This document shows positions 14,943 through 24,054 of a DNA stretch of 38,543 nucleotides, piece after piece. The translations under genes were made by a program, and so were the position numbers. The notes under the pieces were generated by a model. It ran no database searches. It had not been told where the DNA came from and saw nothing but the letters and a program-made list of their open reading frames with translations. Each line of letters starts with the position of its first letter. Positions within the stretch are counted from its first letter, which is position 1. This DNA is from JBAXPV01 sp037132075 (GTDB lineage Bacteria; Bacteroidota; Bacteroidia; Bacteroidales; CAIXZF01). The stretch lies in NCBI GenBank assembly GCA_037132075.1, contig JBAXPV010000037.1, forward strand, positions 1-38,543, given 5' to 3'.

Positions 14943-17900
14943 ATGGATTGGAGATCAGGATGGATTCTGAAACGAGGCCTTATATGTTACATTGTGGCAA
15001 TCTTAATAATGAGTGCTTCACCAGCTTTTTCTCAGGTCATCATCAATGAAGGGACAAACAGGAATTATTCAGGCATTTCAGACGAGGATGGAGAATACCC
15101 TGACTGGGTTGAGTTGTACAATTCGGGCAGCGATACAGTCTTTTTGCAAAATTATACCCTTAGCGATGACCCGGCGAATCCTGCCAGGTGGGTCTTCCCC
15201 AATGTTTACCTCCTGCCAGGAGAATACAAGACGGTGTTTTGCAGCGGCAAAGACAGAAAGCCAATCAGCGGTTTCAAACATGTGCTTAATACCGGTCCGT
15301 TCACCGCAGTGGTAGGATGGAATGTGCATCCCTTCTCAACACCCTTCTATTGGGACGGAATCTCCAATATCCTGATAAATACCTGTTCATACAGATCAAC
15401 GGGTTACACCACAAATTCAGTCTTTAACCAAAGCATTAAGCCCTATAATGCTACGATTTGCGCCTTCCAGGATGGGAGTCCCTATATCTGTACAACCAAT
15501 TTCGGATCGCCGTCAAATAAGCGGCCGAACATGAAGCTAAACGATATCACCATCGATACCGGGCATGTCCAGAATACCACAACGGATTATCCTGCCCCCT
15601 ATGGAAACTGGTACTGGGCTGCCAAAAACCAGATGCTGATCCCTGCTGCAGAGCTGCTGTCTGCGGGATTAACAGCGGGTGATATTACCAGCCTGGCGTT
15701 TGATGTTGCCTCTACAGATACGAATACCCAATACGACTATGTCGATTTCTACATGAAACTCGTTTCAGTCAATGCGGTCACTTCTTTTTTCGACCCGGTG
15801 GATACGAACAATAACCTTCACACCAATTTCAAGATTTCCTCGGCAGGGGAGACTGTCTATCTTTATTCTCCTGCACAGACCTTGCTTAGCCAGCTTTTAG
15901 TCAACTGCAACGGCCTGGACAACAGCAACGGCCGCTTTCCCGATGCTTCTGCCAGTCCTCCGGTTCTGTTCGAGGCATCCACACCTTCAGCCACAAACAA
16001 TCTGAGTGCCACCTATTCTGGCTATCTTCAACAAGCTTTTTTTTCGGTACAGCCTGGTATGTATAATGCAGCTTTCAATGTCCATATATACAACACCAAT
16101 GGTGCCGGAACCTCGATCCGTTATACCCTCGATGGCAGTGATCCGACGCTTTCATCCGCGCTATTTAATGGCGTTGACATCAATATCTTTTATTCCTGTG
16201 TGTTAAAAGCCAGGGTATTTGGGAATAATATGCTGCCAAGCAAGATCAGGGTTGCATCCTACCTGATGGGGATAAGTCATCAGACCCCTGTTTTGTCAGT
16301 AGTGACAGACAAAAAGAACCTCTTTGGGCCCGGCGGGATCTTCGATCACTGGGAATATGACTGGGAGAAAGCCGCCTATGTGGACTATTTTGATTCGACG
16401 AGGCAACTTATTTTTTCACAGAATGCCGGGATACAAATCGATGGTGGGGCAGGGGGAAGCCGTTCCAATTCCCAGCATTCTTTCCGTGTCGAGTTGGACA
16501 ATGGTGTCCTTGGAGATGGGCCGATCGATTATGCCCTTATCCCAAACAGGCCATACCGGACGAAATTCAGTAAATTCTACCTGCGAAACGGAAGCAATCA
16601 ATATCTGACTTACCCTTACAAAGACGCCTGCCAGGTTGAAGCCATGGGAAGGGAATCGAACAACTATTATTCTGCCTGGAGGCCTGTATCAGTGTATATC
16701 AATGGTGCCTACTATGGTCTGTATGAGTTGCGTGAGAAATTTGACACAGATCTTTTTAAGGTCATCGACGATGCAAATCCCGATTCAGTGGATATCCTGT
16801 CTCAAAGCTACTGGTATGGAGGAGCACTGAGACCAACTGTAGGATCTGTTGCGCCTTTTTATAATGCGGTGGCCTCCTTCAATAACCTGAATCCTGCCGA
16901 TACTGCATTCTGGACCCTAGCAGACCACGACTTTGACATGATCTGGTATAATGACTATATCATAGCTGAAAGCTGGATAGCAAACAAAGACTGGCCCTGG
17001 AACAACATCAAGATCTATCGTTCAGATAAGACCCATTACCGATGGAGGTTTTGCCTTGTCGATCTTGAATTGTCACTGGCACCCAATGGATGGTCAGATT
17101 GTTACTTCGACCATATTAATTATATGCTAAACCAGGATATGAGCATACCATCTGTTGGGATCTGGCGCAAAGGCATACAAAATGCGAGGTTCAGGAATTA
17201 TTTCATCAACCGTTTTGCCGACCTGATGAATACAACCTATCAATTCAGCAGGCTCTCGGCCATTGATGACAATATGTTCAACCAGACAGTACTGGAGATG
17301 CAGAGCGAGTACCAACGCTGGGGTGATCCGAATAACCTCATACAGCTGATGACGAATTTCAGCAACAACCACCTCACTTTTCAGTATCAGCTATCTCAAA
17401 GGACTGCTCAGGTTAGAAATCATCTTCAGTCTAATTTTTCGCTTGCAGGCCAGGTCGATGTGACACTTGATGTGATCCCTGCAGGAGCCGGGAAAATTAA
17501 AATCAGCACGATTATCCCTTCATCATTACCCTGGACTGGTGTCTATTTCAACGGAAACCCGGTGAAATTAACAGTCATCCCCAAGCCCGGTTATAATTTC
17601 CTTTACTGGGCAGCCAATGCCGTTATGCCTTCACCCAACAACAATCCCTCCATCACACTGAATATCACATCAGATGCTGTTTTTACGGCTGTTTTCATGG
17701 CAAGTTCCTTCAAAGGTAAACTTTCAATCAGTGAGTTGAACTTTCATTCCGACACCACCCGTGATGCCGGTGACTGGATAGAATTCCACAACTATGGAAA
17801 TGGCCCGCTGGATGTCTCAGGCTGGCGTTTTACCGATAGCGTGGTTTACCATCGTTATTATTTCCCTGCAGCGACGATCATAGCTCCAGGCGCTTACCTG

Positions 17901-18944
17901 GTACTGGCCGAAGATAGCCTTAAGTTTCATGAGCAGCATCCGGGAGTCGCGATATTGGGATCTCCCGGATTTGGTTTCAGTAATTCAGATGAGGCGCTAT
18001 GCCTTTTTGATAACGCCAATGATCTCGTGCTTCGGATGCATTATGATGATTCTATCCCCTGGCAACAGGCGGCAGATGGCTATGGAAGGACCTTGGAATT
18101 GCTTAATGACTCGGCAAATCCTTCAATGGCTGCGAGCTGGTTTGCAGGCTGTATCGGCGGCTCAGCGGGAGGACCCTATACGCCATGCCCGGAGCCGGTA
18201 ATCTTCAGCGAGATAAACTATAGTTCTTCGGCTACAGCAGATGCCGGGGATTGGGTCGAATTGCACAATACCGCTACTTCAGCGGTCGACCTCTCCGGAT
18301 GGGAATTCCGCGACGGCGATGATACGCATAGTTTTACGATCCCTTCTAACACCGTCCTTTCTGCTTCGGCATACTTAGTCATTTACAGCGATCATGCCAA
18401 ATTCAGCAACCGTTTTCCTGCTGTGACGAATATTAAAGGACCCTTTGCGTTTGGGCTTGGCAGCAGCGGTGAAGCCATACGGCTTTTTAACAATAGCGGG
18501 AAAATTTGCCAATCCGTTTTTTATGATGAGGCTGCCCCCTGGCCCTTAGGAGCTGCCGGAAATGGGTATACCCTGGAACTGTTAGATCCTGACGGTCATT
18601 TTTGCGATGGCACGAACTGGTTCGCAGGCTGCCCCGGCGGTTCTCCCGGTGAAGCTTACGCCACGCCCTGCCCCATTGGCATTGATGTGCTGAATCAGGA
18701 AGCGGACATTAAGCTGGTCCCCAATCCTTCACAGGGACGATTCTCGATTGTTTTTAATGGGGCCGAAACAAGGAGTACTGAGCTTATAATCTATAATTTC
18801 CTTGGCGGGAAAATCTTCCAGGCCATTTATCCCAAGGGAATATCCACCCTAAGCGTTGACATCTCAGATTCACCGCCAGGTCTTTACTTTGCCAGAATTT
18901 CGGCTGCAGGCAAAGTCTTTGAGCAAAAAATAGTGATTGAGTAG
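14943..18944 (+). CDS. CotH-type protein with lamin-tail domains and T9SS sorting domain
   Basis: From the ATG at 14943 this is 1333 residues; the signal peptide ends near ASPAFSQ. In order: a lamin-tail domain (about 28-110, EYPDWVELYNSGSDTVFL), a chitobiase C-terminal-like domain (about 372-435, IRYTLDGSDPT), a CotH kinase-like region (about 450-830, with VSVYINGAYYGLYELREKFD and WRFCLVDLELSL), a divergent InlB-type B-repeat (about 838-918), two more lamin-tail domains (about 926-1045 and 1085-1200), and a C-terminal type A T9SS sorting domain (about 1256-1333, VPNPSQGRFSI). CotH kinases phosphorylate secreted proteins in spores and fungi, but many Bacteroidota relatives are uncharacterised. 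It should be exported by the T9SS and kept at the surface or released. A TTG start at 14916 is less likely. Confidence 0.9.
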   Translation: MDWRSGWILKRGLICYIVAILIMSASPAFSQVIINEGTNRNYSGISDEDGEYPDWVELYNSGSDTVFLQNYTLSDDPANPARWVFPNVYLLPGEYKTVFCSGKDRKPISGFKHVLNTGPFTAVVGWNVHPFSTPFYWDGISNILINTCSYRSTGYTTNSVFNQSIKPYNATICAFQDGSPYICTTNFGSPSNKRPNMKLNDITIDTGHVQNTTTDYPAPYGNWYWAAKNQMLIPAAELLSAGLTAGDITSLAFDVASTDTNTQYDYVDFYMKLVSVNAVTSFFDPVDTNNNLHTNFKISSAGETVYLYSPAQTLLSQLLVNCNGLDNSNGRFPDASASPPVLFEASTPSATNNLSATYSGYLQQAFFSVQPGMYNAAFNVHIYNTNGAGTSIRYTLDGSDPTLSSALFNGVDINIFYSCVLKARVFGNNMLPSKIRVASYLMGISHQTPVLSVVTDKKNLFGPGGIFDHWEYDWEKAAYVDYFDSTRQLIFSQNAGIQIDGGAGGSRSNSQHSFRVELDNGVLGDGPIDYALIPNRPYRTKFSKFYLRNGSNQYLTYPYKDACQVEAMGRESNNYYSAWRPVSVYINGAYYGLYELREKFDTDLFKVIDDANPDSVDILSQSYWYGGALRPTVGSVAPFYNAVASFNNLNPADTAFWTLADHDFDMIWYNDYIIAESWIANKDWPWNNIKIYRSDKTHYRWRFCLVDLELSLAPNGWSDCYFDHINYMLNQDMSIPSVGIWRKGIQNARFRNYFINRFADLMNTTYQFSRLSAIDDNMFNQTVLEMQSEYQRWGDPNNLIQLMTNFSNNHLTFQYQLSQRTAQVRNHLQSNFSLAGQVDVTLDVIPAGAGKIKISTIIPSSLPWTGVYFNGNPVKLTVIPKPGYNFLYWAANAVMPSPNNNPSITLNITSDAVFTAVFMASSFKGKLSISELNFHSDTTRDAGDWIEFHNYGNGPLDVSGWRFTDSVVYHRYYFPAATIIAPGAYLVLAEDSLKFHEQHPGVAILGSPGFGFSNSDEALCLFDNANDLVLRMHYDDSIPWQQAADGYGRTLELLNDSANPSMAASWFAGCIGGSAGGPYTPCPEPVIFSEINYSSSATADAGDWVELHNTATSAVDLSGWEFRDGDDTHSFTIPSNTVLSASAYLVIYSDHAKFSNRFPAVTNIKGPFAFGLGSSGEAIRLFNNSGKICQSVFYDEAAPWPLGAAGNGYTLELLDPDGHFCDGTNWFAGCPGGSPGEAYATPCPIGIDVLNQEADIKLVPNPSQGRFSIVFNGAETRSTELIIYNFLGGKIFQAIYPKGISTLSVDISDSPPGLYFARISAAGKVFEQKIVIE

Positions 18945-18986
18945 ATATAGAAACAATTTCATTTTATAACATAAAAACATATAATA

Positions 18987-19226
18987 ATGGAAAACATTTA
19001 CATCACTTACATTTTAGCTGGGCTATCAATTATAGCATTTTTTCTTACGATAAAACCTATGCCCAAAATCAAGCGTTTCAGAAATGTATTTTGGATTCTT
19101 GCAGATGTCCTTTTTATCGCAGTGCTATATCTGAATTATATGGGTGGTCACGATGTGACATTTGCTGTAATAATGCTAATGGTTTCGAACTTTGGCATTA
19201 GCAGGCAAGTAATAAAAGGGGAGTGA
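18987..19226 (+). CDS. Small hydrophobic protein, unknown
   Basis: This 79-residue protein has three hydrophobic segments (YITYILAGLSIIAFFLTI, VFWILADVLFIAVLYLNY and VTFAVIMLMVSNFG) and a basic loop between the first two. It starts at an ATG 42 bases after the CotH-type gene and could be its transcriptional partner. No family is recognisable. Confidence 0.55.
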   Translation: MENIYITYILAGLSIIAFFLTIKPMPKIKRFRNVFWILADVLFIAVLYLNYMGGHDVTFAVIMLMVSNFGISRQVIKGE

Positions 19227-19243
19227 TTTCCGGATGGCCAAAA

Positions 19244-19293
19244 CGTATCATACGATCACCCTTGGCTGGAACCCGCTAAATCCGTATCATACG
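19244..19293. repeat. Two direct CGTATCATACG repeats
   Basis: CGTATCATACG occurs at 19244-19254 and again at 19283-19293. Each is a near-perfect palindrome centred on a single C. The 200-base space 19227-19426 contains no gene, so they could be operator half-pairs or a small repeat remnant. No other copy was noticed. Confidence 0.5.
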
Positions 19294-19426
19294 CGGTTTT
19301 CAGAATGGATATTGGCTAATACATTCTAATCAGCTATACTATTGCAAAGCAGCAAAGAACGAGTGAGCATCATGCACGTTACAATGAAATCCTATAATAC
19401 TTCTCTGTTGCAGGCATTTATCGTGA

Positions 19427-19714
19427 TCACTCACTTTTTACTTTTTGTGCTTTCTTTTCTTCTGTAATATAATCCTTAGGTATCAGGCCGGTCTCCATTC
19501 TGAATGCCCTGTAGAAGGAGGTGTAAGAATTAAACCCGGATGAAATCACCAGGTCTGATATAACAATCGGGGCATCCTGTAGCACGGTTGCTTCGATGAT
19601 TCTCTTTGCTTCATCTACCCTGTAGCGGTTTATTATGGTCCTGAAATTCTCGGTGGTATTCTGATTGATAGCCGCGTTGAGGTATTTTCTGTTGGTACCC
19701 AGCATTTTAATCAC
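19427..19714 (-). CDS. AraC-family DNA-binding part of split regulator copy 1
   Basis: This piece carries the AraC C-terminal domain: first helix-turn-helix MLGTNRKYLNAAINQ, then NFRTIINRYRVDEAKRIIEA, and second helix-turn-helix VISSGFNSYTSFYRAFRMET followed by GLIPKDYI. A GTG at 19714 or an ATG at 19705 could start it. The frame is open all the way up to 19894 and is the same frame as the TPR part. The two are one reading frame interrupted only by a TAG at 19895-19897, so this is best read as the downstream half of a single regulator gene of about 555 codons whose natural form would be membrane-tethered. Confidence 0.8.
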   Translation of the reverse strand: MIKMLGTNRKYLNAAINQNTTENFRTIINRYRVDEAKRIIEATVLQDAPIVISDLVISSGFNSYTSFYRAFRMETGLIPKDYITEEKKAQKVKSE

Positions 19715-19894
19715 AGCTTCCAGGTTCAGGTCCGGGTTCAGGAATAACTTTTCCTTTTCAATAATGCCCCTTAGTTCCGAGTATAATGGACTTCGGGGAT
19801 CAAGCTCCCTGGCAAGTTCATGCTGATTCTCTTCATCCCCGGCTAGGTTTTGTTCTGGATCAGGGCTTGTTTCCCTAAGCGTTTTTACCTCTAT

Positions 19895-21091
19895 CTATTC
19901 ACGGGTTTCCTGTAATTGATGATCATGAAATTTTTCCCGGGTATATAGCTTGTTTCTGAATCTTCGTGTCAGCAGATTGTAGGTTAATACACCCAACAGA
20001 AGTATAAGCACGATGATGAACAAAATAAAATTCAGCATGGTGCTTTTCTGCCGGCTCACCAGTTCCACCTGCTGTCGGGCAATGGTTAGGTTCTTTTCCT
20101 TGACATTCAGTTCCACCATGATCTTGTTCAGCGTCCGTGCTTCATCATCATTGAATATCCTGTACTTGGTTTTTTCATAGGATTCAAACCATGTTAGTGC
20201 CTCTGCCGGCTGGTTCAGCTGTTTACAACTAACGTAGAGCAAACTATCAATTTTCAATTTCAGAATGAGCCAGGGCTGTTTGTCCAGATAGGAAATAGCC
20301 AGCTTGCCATATTTTACAGCACCTGAATAATCATTATCTCTGAGAGACCCTTCAGCCAGGTTGGCATAGCCCATGGCGACAAACTGGTAATTGTTTAACT
20401 TGATGGCAAGATCGTTTGCCCGCAGCAGGTATTCCTTATGCAGGACTTTATTTCCTGTTTCGAGATAATAATCGGAGATGGTGCCATAAATGACAATCAG
20501 CAAATCTTCGAACGAAGATTTCTGAGCCAGGGAGGCTGCCTTTTGCAGGTTGAGGATACAATCGGGGTAGTTTTTCAGATTCTTCTGGGCCAGGCCGATA
20601 TTATAATAGCTAGCCGCATATAACGAGCTGTCTTTCAGTTGTTCAGCAATGTGTAATGCCTCCATGTAATTTTTTAGCGCATCTGAGGGATGCTTGTTTT
20701 GCATCATAATGGTACCCATTGAGTTGAGGGCAGAGCGGTACTGCCGGTAATCTGCATGCCGCTGCGAATAGTCCAGTACCATGCGGGTAAAATAAAGAGC
20801 GCTATCAAGCCGGCCGAGTTTGTTGTGGGCAAACGACATCATCAGCCAGGCATTGCTGATCAGGGCAGAGTCCTTTGTGAATGAAGTAAGCCTGATGGCC
20901 TGCAAGGCGCAGATTTTTGCGGAATCAAAGTTGTTCAACCTGAGTTGAGCTTCACTCAGCCCATTATAATAATAAAGCTTAAGATCATTGCTGATTTTGG
21001 GGCTTTTGGCAGATAGTTTCTGCACTATAAGTGCCGAAGCTGATTTGAACTGATGATTTTTAAGCAGGTCCCCGACCGCAGAATCCTGCAC
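19895..21091 (-). CDS. TPR sensor and membrane part of split regulator copy 1
   Basis: This 398-residue stretch contains tetratricopeptide repeats (about 10-300), for example SALNSMGTIMMQNKHPSDAL and SYYNIGLAQKNLKNYPDCIL, a coiled stretch and one membrane helix (about 355-376, MLNFILFIIVLILLLGVLTYN). In regulator copy 2 the matching sequence is preceded by a signal peptide. Here the first codon is a GTG that corresponds to Val-Gln-Asp just after the signal peptide of copy 2, so the true N-terminus is missing. It ends at a TAG (19895-19897), immediately after the helix and before the AraC part. As it stands it could not be exported and cannot reach DNA, so it is probably a pseudogene. Confidence 0.75.
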   Translation of the reverse strand: MQDSAVGDLLKNHQFKSASALIVQKLSAKSPKISNDLKLYYYNGLSEAQLRLNNFDSAKICALQAIRLTSFTKDSALISNAWLMMSFAHNKLGRLDSALYFTRMVLDYSQRHADYRQYRSALNSMGTIMMQNKHPSDALKNYMEALHIAEQLKDSSLYAASYYNIGLAQKNLKNYPDCILNLQKAASLAQKSSFEDLLIVIYGTISDYYLETGNKVLHKEYLLRANDLAIKLNNYQFVAMGYANLAEGSLRDNDYSGAVKYGKLAISYLDKQPWLILKLKIDSLLYVSCKQLNQPAEALTWFESYEKTKYRIFNDDEARTLNKIMVELNVKEKNLTIARQQVELVSRQKSTMLNFILFIIVLILLLGVLTYNLLTRRFRNKLYTREKFHDHQLQETRE

Positions 21092-21096
21092 TTTCT

Positions 21097-21568
21097 GCCC
21101 GACTGGTCTGATGCTATAGGCTCGAATGTGCTTGAAATAACTGTGAACCAGCCTGCATACGCCGGTACAACGCCGCCGGTATCATCTTTGTGGGCAAATG
21201 GAACCAATATCAAATGGTATTCGGCAGCCAGCGGAGGTGTTTTAATTAGTGGAACAGAACTTTTGGTGAACGGACAAGTTTATTACGCCAGCCAAACAGT
21301 GAACGGATGCGAAAGTCCGTCACGGTTTAAGGTAACAGCTGTTGTTGATCTGACTCCGAGTTCACCAACGGGTTCCCAAACGCAGAATGTCGCAACGATT
21401 GCGGATCTCATTGTCACAGGATCAATGATCAGATGGTATGATGTTTCCAGCGGGGGTACAACGCTCCCCGGATCCACTGTCTTGGAAAGCGGACATCACT
21501 ATTATGCTACGCAAACGCTTAATTGCCTCGAAAGTGCAAGCAGACTGGATGTAAGGAAAATACCTTAA
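21097..21568 (+). pseudogene. C-terminal fragment of an adhesin-like surface protein
   Basis: The frame reads DWSDAIGSNVLEITVNQP and continues about 155 residues to a stop. It matches the last 150 or so residues of the giant surface protein at 25564-34836, with roughly four in five residues identical by eye (SSLWANG.NIKWYS.ASGGVL, SGHHYYATQT.NC.ESASRL). There is no start codon, signal or upstream domain. It begins a few bases from the truncated end of regulator copy 1, which is divergent from it. It is therefore a remnant rather than a working gene. Confidence 0.85.
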
Positions 21569-21624
21569 CTTTTGCCCTTTTCAATTCAATGTGATTATTT
21601 GTGCGGGCGGGATTGGCCGACAGT

Positions 21625-21648
21625 GGCACGGAGGCGCGGAGGTTCGCA
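21625..21648. repeat. 24-base repeat, inverted copy at 37622-37645
   Basis: This GC-rich stretch (beginning GGCACGGAGGCGCGG) is an exact reverse complement of 37622-37645 and resembles the arms of the hairpin at 23874-24020. It seems to be a fragment of a dispersed repeat family. The flanks of the copies have diverged. Confidence 0.7.
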
Positions 21649-21654
21649 AAGATA

Positions 21655-21711
21655 TACTTCGGCTGATCCGGTTTGCGAAAATTTCGCAAACCAAACCGCT
21701 CAGAATAAGTC
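21655..21711. repeat. TTCGGCTGATC hairpin element, second copy
   Basis: GGTTTGCGAAA (21670-21680) pairs with TTTCGCAAACC (21682-21692) around a single A. The outer parts ATACTTCGGCTGATCC and AACCGCTCAGAATAAGT are imperfectly complementary. The left arm is nearly the same as in the hairpin at 14173-14237. Confidence 0.75.
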
Positions 21712-22006
21712 TTGCATTAATCTGAATTCATTGATACCCGATAAAAATAACCGGTGGTATTCGGGGAAAGTAAACCCTGGCCTGGCAATGGACCTGGTCG
21801 TTTCTTCTGACAGATCCTGCAAGTTCATTAATTACATCCTGGATCAATATAACTTTAAAAAAGATCTTCTTTTTCCTGGAGAAAATATTGCCGCACTGGT
21901 TCCCGATAACCTTGATTTTCTTTTAAGGTATTATAAAAGGAACGCTTACTTTCCAGAGCCCCAGGTTCATCTTGTTGATAGAGGCAAACGAGGGAAGCAA
22001 GGATGA
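21712..22006 (+). other. Open stretch, possible gene remnant
   Basis: A plus-strand frame is open to a stop at 22006 and its last 95 residues look protein-like (DKNNRWYSGKVNPGLAMDLV, FINYILDQYNFKKDLLFPGE). The frame's upstream half is made of the repeat elements above, and it has no good start codon. I recognise no family. It could be the tail of a gene cut by the rearrangement to its left. Confidence 0.25.
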
Positions 22007-22076
22007 GGGATGATTCATGTGGAATAAATAAATGTCATCGTCAGTTTTTGTATTTTTCGGGCAATTCTGGCATCCT

Positions 22077-23723
22077 TTATTTGCGCCCTGCTTCTTTAGC
22101 CCAGTCGCCACGGAGTATTATTTTCTGATCATGAATTCTGAAGCTGAACTTACCATATTGGACCGAAATGCCAGCCGATGCATTTACCACCCAGCAATTG
22201 TCAGGGATATGAAAGAAATTCTCGGAAGTGATTGTCTTTTTATCTGACTGGTCTTTGATTGACACGGAGGCCTGTTGCCCAACATCCCAGCCAAGATGCG
22301 TATTATAACTTATTTTTAAATCGCCGCTGATGTTGAAATTCTCTTTGGTTTCTATTTTTGTTTTAATGCTTGCAATTTTACCTTGATTTAAGTCAGTTCC
22401 CGGTGTTACTTCTATGGTCAGTTTTGGCAAGTCGAAAGGCGTTTTTGAAGCCAGGATATTGATTAATTCATTTTTAATGATTTTGTTGTCTTTGTCGTAA
22501 AATTCGAAAGCCAGCTCCATGTCTTCAATCCCAAGCGGGTCGATGGTCAATTGATCGGCAAAATACCCTTCGCTGCTTATGTTCTTTGAAAATATTACTT
22601 TGTCATGATATTTTACAATCACTTTTTTTACTTCCCGGGCATTGTAAAGCTCTATAGGGATGGAGGTGCCTGTGTAAATTGTATTGTTTTTTGGGCTGAT
22701 AATCAGTCCTCTCATGTAATCTCGCATGGCAAACCATACGGGGCGTGGCGAACCATATTTGTCGTTAAGGTCGCTGTAGCCCCAGAACCCAAACCACTCT
22801 TCCGGCTGGTCTAAGCCATGGCTGTCTTTATCACCACCTTTCCACCAGCCATCGGCATAATAAAATGGGCACATGCCAACAGCCCCGGCATCAATAAGGT
22901 CGCGGTAATTTGCAATAAGTCCGTCACTTTGCTGGCAGAGGGTATTGCCTCCATAACGGCCAAAGCCTTTGTGCGAAATTGAATAGCCAAATTCGGTCGT
23001 TATAAAAGGTTTATTGAGTCCGTTCATCTCATTGAGTCCTTTAATATAGTCTTTAAAACCCATGGTCACAGTTTGTGCCTCAGAATGGTCGTAGCAATTG
23101 TAGGCATAAACGTCAAAATAACTTTCGTCGAGATAATCGCTGATCATGGCATTGGCCGACAAGCTTACCGGGATACCAGGATGTTCTTTATGGATCAGCG
23201 CGATCATGGTTTTCATCAGGTCTACAAAGGCTTTTCCCGTAACCATGTGAATATGATCAGTCTGGGGCTCATTGATAATCAGGTAGGTGATGATACAATC
23301 ATAGTTTTTGGCATAAGCCGAAAGCGTTTTTATTTTATCCACACTTTCTTTTACAAATACAGGATCGCCATAGTCTTTTGTCGGATTCACATCGATTCCC
23401 ATGATCAGTTTTAGACCCGATTCCTGAACAAGTTTCAATTGAGCTTCAGAATATTGACTCCAGGTTCTGATGGCATTGTATCCCCCTTCTTTGATCACTT
23501 TCAGGTCGAATTTCATTAAATCCAGGTCATTATTCCTGTTTCCCCAATAAGGATCCTGGCCAGGCCTGGCGCCGATTTCATAACCGATTGCTTTAATAAA
23601 AAACTTCTGCCCGTTGAGGTAATACCACTTATCTTTTAGTTCAATTTTTGTTTTCGATTGTGCAAACACGGGGAGGACTGCGAAGAACAGCAATAAAAAC
23701 ATTAGTGTTAATGTCTTTTTCAT
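22077..23723 (-). CDS. Secreted glycoside hydrolase, family 2/clan A TIM-barrel type
   Basis: This 548-residue protein has a signal peptide (1-21, cleavage after VFA or FAQ) and then a TIM-barrel catalytic domain (about 30-340). The acid/base is Glu152 in IINEPQ and the probable nucleophile is Glu244 in ITTEFGYS, spaced as in clan GH-A enzymes. The segment GYEIGARPGQDPYWGNRNND is a strong family fingerprint. The last 190 residues form two or more beta-sandwich domains. It should act on a polysaccharide or glycan outside the cytoplasm, but the bond cannot be inferred. No transporter or SusCD pair is nearby. The start codon ATG at 23723 is clear. Confidence 0.85.
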   Translation of the reverse strand: MKKTLTLMFLLLFFAVLPVFAQSKTKIELKDKWYYLNGQKFFIKAIGYEIGARPGQDPYWGNRNNDLDLMKFDLKVIKEGGYNAIRTWSQYSEAQLKLVQESGLKLIMGIDVNPTKDYGDPVFVKESVDKIKTLSAYAKNYDCIITYLIINEPQTDHIHMVTGKAFVDLMKTMIALIHKEHPGIPVSLSANAMISDYLDESYFDVYAYNCYDHSEAQTVTMGFKDYIKGLNEMNGLNKPFITTEFGYSISHKGFGRYGGNTLCQQSDGLIANYRDLIDAGAVGMCPFYYADGWWKGGDKDSHGLDQPEEWFGFWGYSDLNDKYGSPRPVWFAMRDYMRGLIISPKNNTIYTGTSIPIELYNAREVKKVIVKYHDKVIFSKNISSEGYFADQLTIDPLGIEDMELAFEFYDKDNKIIKNELINILASKTPFDLPKLTIEVTPGTDLNQGKIASIKTKIETKENFNISGDLKISYNTHLGWDVGQQASVSIKDQSDKKTITSENFFHIPDNCWVVNASAGISVQYGKFSFRIHDQKIILRGDWAKEAGRK

Positions 23724-23873
23724 GGCTAAGGATATTTAAAACTCGGATTAAATCTTTGATTATGAACAAAACAGACCTGCTAATATTTCTGTCAGTATCT
23801 GTTCACGAGAAAAACAAAAGCTGACAAGCAGGTACAAATATAATACAAAGCCTTATTCGGGTTCAATTGTTTT

Positions 23874-24020
23874 TTAAAGACTCACGCGGAGGCGCAAAGG
23901 CGCAGAGTTTCGCAGAGAAACATTCCTAATTTATGTCCACTGGAACTTTTGTTTTAATCTAAAAAATAATAATGCAAGACTCATCTCTGCGAAACTCTGC
24001 ACCTCTGCGTGCGTCTTTAA
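23874..24020. repeat. Large imperfect inverted repeat between two minus-strand genes
   Basis: The left arm (23874-23917, TTAAAGACTCACGCGGAGG...) and right arm (23985-24020, ...TGCGTGCGTCTTTAA) are complementary over most of their length, with a 6-base difference in the middle and a central loop of about 67 bases. It occupies the space between the response-regulator stop and the hydrolase start. It may act as a terminator or barrier after the regulator. Arm-like sequences recur at 21625-21648 and 37620-37663. Confidence 0.75.
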
Positions 24021-24054
24021 ATTATTTTTGTAAAAACCTGTTTGACGAAGCAGC

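Noticed and set aside
19895..19897. Amber codon as a pyrrolysine or other recoding site
   Set aside because: No pyrrolysine genes or special structure are seen nearby, Bacteroidota are not known to use it, and the gene also lacks its N-terminus, so decay is simpler.
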